NCBI GenBank assembly: GCA_900545585.1
Contig: UQZR01000026.1
Location: 1 to 31,934 of the forward strand
Direction: 5' to 3'
Length of the DNA stretch: 31,934 nt
Source: an uncultured Eubacteriales bacterium
GTDB lineage: Bacteria; Bacillota; Clostridia; Oscillospirales; Oscillospiraceae
Shown here: positions 30,738 through 31,934 of the stretch, one piece after another
How positions within the stretch are numbered: the stretch's first letter is position 1
How the letters are laid out: the number at the start of each line of letters is the position of its first letter
Made by a program: the position numbers and the translations under genes
Notes under the pieces: model-generated
Seen by the model: only the letters and a program-made list of their open reading frames with translations
The model's database searches: none
Told to the model about the DNA's origin: nothing

Positions 30738-31934
30738 GTGAAAAAACGTATCCTATCCATCCTGTTGGCGGTTCTCATGCTGCTCAGCGCCCTTCCGCTG
30801 GGCATGGTGGACACCGCCTACGCCGCCGCGCTGGCCAGCGGCAAGTGCGGCGACAGCGCCACCTGGACGCTGGACAGCACCGGCACCCTGACCATCAGCG
30901 GCACCGGCGCCACGTATAACTACGACATGGATGACGACGGCAACAGTGCCGCGCCATGGTGTACCAAGGCCCGCATCCAGCGCGTCAACAAGGTCGTGGT
31001 GAACAGCGGCATTACGGAGCTGGGCTATTCCATGTTCTCCAACTGCACCCAGCTGACCTCCGTCTCGCTGCCCAGCGGCCTGAAGCGCATCGGCTCCTGC
31101 CTGTTTCTGGGCTGCATCAGACTGAGCGCCATCACCATCCCCAGCAGCGTTACCACCATCGAGTCCAACGCCTTCACCCACTGTGACAGCATCGCCGCGA
31201 TCACGCTGCCCAGCGGCCTGCGGACTATGGGCGATGCCGTCTGCAGCCAGATGGCCAAGCTGACCACCGCCACGGTGTCCGGCGGCGTCACCTATCTGAG
31301 CAATTACGCCTTCAATGACTGCCCCAGCCTGAAAACCATCACCCTGCCCAACACGGTGAAATCCATCGGCATCTGCGCCTTCCGCTATGACACTGCGCTG
31401 AAGGATGTCTACTTCAACGGCTCCGTGACCCAGTGGACCTCCATCCAGATCGCCGGCGAGGGGAACAGCGCTCTGTATAACGCGGATGTCCACTGCACCG
31501 GCCTGTCCGCCCCCACCGTCACCGGCGGCAACGATGCGCAGGGCCGCCCGACCCTGAAATGGAACGCCGTCACCGGTGCGGCCAAATACGAGGTGTACCG
31601 TGCCCGCAGCATGGACGGCGACTACATCAAGTACAGCACCGTCACCAGCACCAGCTACACCAACATCAGCTACATCGAAAACGGGAACACCTATTACTAC
31701 AAGGTCCGCGCTCTGGATGCCAACGGCACGGCGGGCGCGTGGAGCAGCATCGTGTCCGTGACCTACCGCGCCGCCTCGACAGGTACGCTGTCCGCGCCCA
31801 CCGTCACCGGCGGCAACGATGCGCAGGGCCGCCCGACCCTGAAATGGAACGCCGTCTCCGGCGCGGCCAAGTACGAGGTGTACCGCGCCCGCAGCCGCAG
31901 TGGCGAGTACATCAAGTATTCCACCGTCACCGGC
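30738..31934 (+). CDS. Secreted BspA-like leucine-rich-repeat protein with fibronectin-III domains, 3' end beyond window
   Basis: At least 399 aa from a GTG start at 30738 (AAAGGGGAG upstream); open at the window end. Residues 1-29 are a Sec signal ending AYA. Residues 33-80 form the usual beta-rich cap (SGKCGDSATWTLDSTGTL). About five LRR_5/BspA repeats follow with the pattern LTSVSLPSGLKRIG, LSAITIPSSVTTIESNAF and SLKTITLPNTVKSIG. Two fibronectin type III domains begin at about residues 255 and 350 with period 95 aa. Such proteins sit on the surface of gut bacteria and bind host or microbial ligands. The start is GTG, so it is easily missed. Confidence 0.9.
   Translation, partial: MKKRILSILLAVLMLLSALPLGMVDTAYAAALASGKCGDSATWTLDSTGTLTISGTGATYNYDMDDDGNSAAPWCTKARIQRVNKVVVNSGITELGYSMFSNCTQLTSVSLPSGLKRIGSCLFLGCIRLSAITIPSSVTTIESNAFTHCDSIAAITLPSGLRTMGDAVCSQMAKLTTATVSGGVTYLSNYAFNDCPSLKTITLPNTVKSIGICAFRYDTALKDVYFNGSVTQWTSIQIAGEGNSALYNADVHCTGLSAPTVTGGNDAQGRPTLKWNAVTGAAKYEVYRARSMDGDYIKYSTVTSTSYTNISYIENGNTYYYKVRALDANGTAGAWSSIVSVTYRAASTGTLSAPTVTGGNDAQGRPTLKWNAVSGAAKYEVYRARSRSGEYIKYSTVTG
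31502..31934 (+). repeat. Tandem fibronectin-III-coding repeat, 285-bp period
   Basis: The second copy begins about 31,787 and repeats the first nearly base for base over long stretches (for example both read through the CCGTCACCGGCGGCAACG and TGAAATGGAACGCCGTC segments). The near identity at third positions points to recent duplication or gene conversion. More copies may follow outside the window. Confidence 0.8.

Noticed and set aside
1..31934. CRISPR array or Cas genes, given the WYL proteins
   Set aside because: No short regularly spaced repeats and no Cas-like protein were found; the only regular repeats are the fibronectin-III coding copies.

Overview
The window looks like the chromosome of a gut Firmicute of the Oscillospiraceae type (Intestinimonas / Flavonifractor / Oscillibacter-like). 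This rests on a complete lysine-to-butyrate fermentation cluster, high-GC core genes with clear sigma-A promoters and AGGAGG-type ribosome sites, and a BspA-like surface protein. The genus is an inference.

Left third (1-12,050) is accessory DNA. It starts with the 3' part of an IS256-family transposase. Next comes an AT-rich three-gene block on the minus strand: an unrecognised 480-aa helical protein, a five-TM protein with an ATPase-like C-terminus, and a small MraZ/AbrB-like protein. A secreted SH3b protein with its own promoter follows. From about 6,220 to 12,050 lie pieces of an integrative conjugative element: a rearranged CHAP cell-wall hydrolase, two overlapping WYL-regulator genes, a MazG-like pyrophosphohydrolase, a frameshifted thymidylate-synthase-like gene, a truncated DUF5655 gene and the C-terminal end of a large helicase/methylase. 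Between the WYL genes and the CHAP gene is the most unusual stretch. Two tandem tRNA-like RNA modules there have their own promoter, and that promoter carries the same 25-bp element (21/25 identical) as the WYL promoter.

Middle (12,198-22,699) is the lysine fermentation region. kamB-kamC (reactivase of lysine 5,6-aminomutase) comes first. A promoter, a lysine riboswitch and a terminator then precede kal-kce-kdd-kamA-kamD-kamE. Helix P1 of the riboswitch and the terminator stem share a strand, so lysine should turn the operon ON, as fits a catabolic pathway. A separately promoted CoA-transferase pair (atoD-atoA) completes the route. The enzymes convert L-lysine to beta-lysine (KamA), 3,5-diaminohexanoate (KamDE), 3-keto-5-aminohexanoate (Kdd), then aminobutyryl-CoA plus acetoacetate (Kce), and crotonyl-CoA (Kal). 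The CoA transferase links acetoacetate to butyryl-CoA.

Right part (22,777-31,934) holds a methionine ABC transporter operon (metQ-metN-metI) read leftward, whose leader encodes a 39-aa peptide with ten methionines followed by a terminator, the layout of classical attenuation. It is followed by glyA, divergent MATE-efflux and PhzF-family genes, a CPBP-family membrane protease and the 5' part of a secreted leucine-rich-repeat/fibronectin-III protein that runs off the window. Most of these core units are closed by strong intrinsic terminators.
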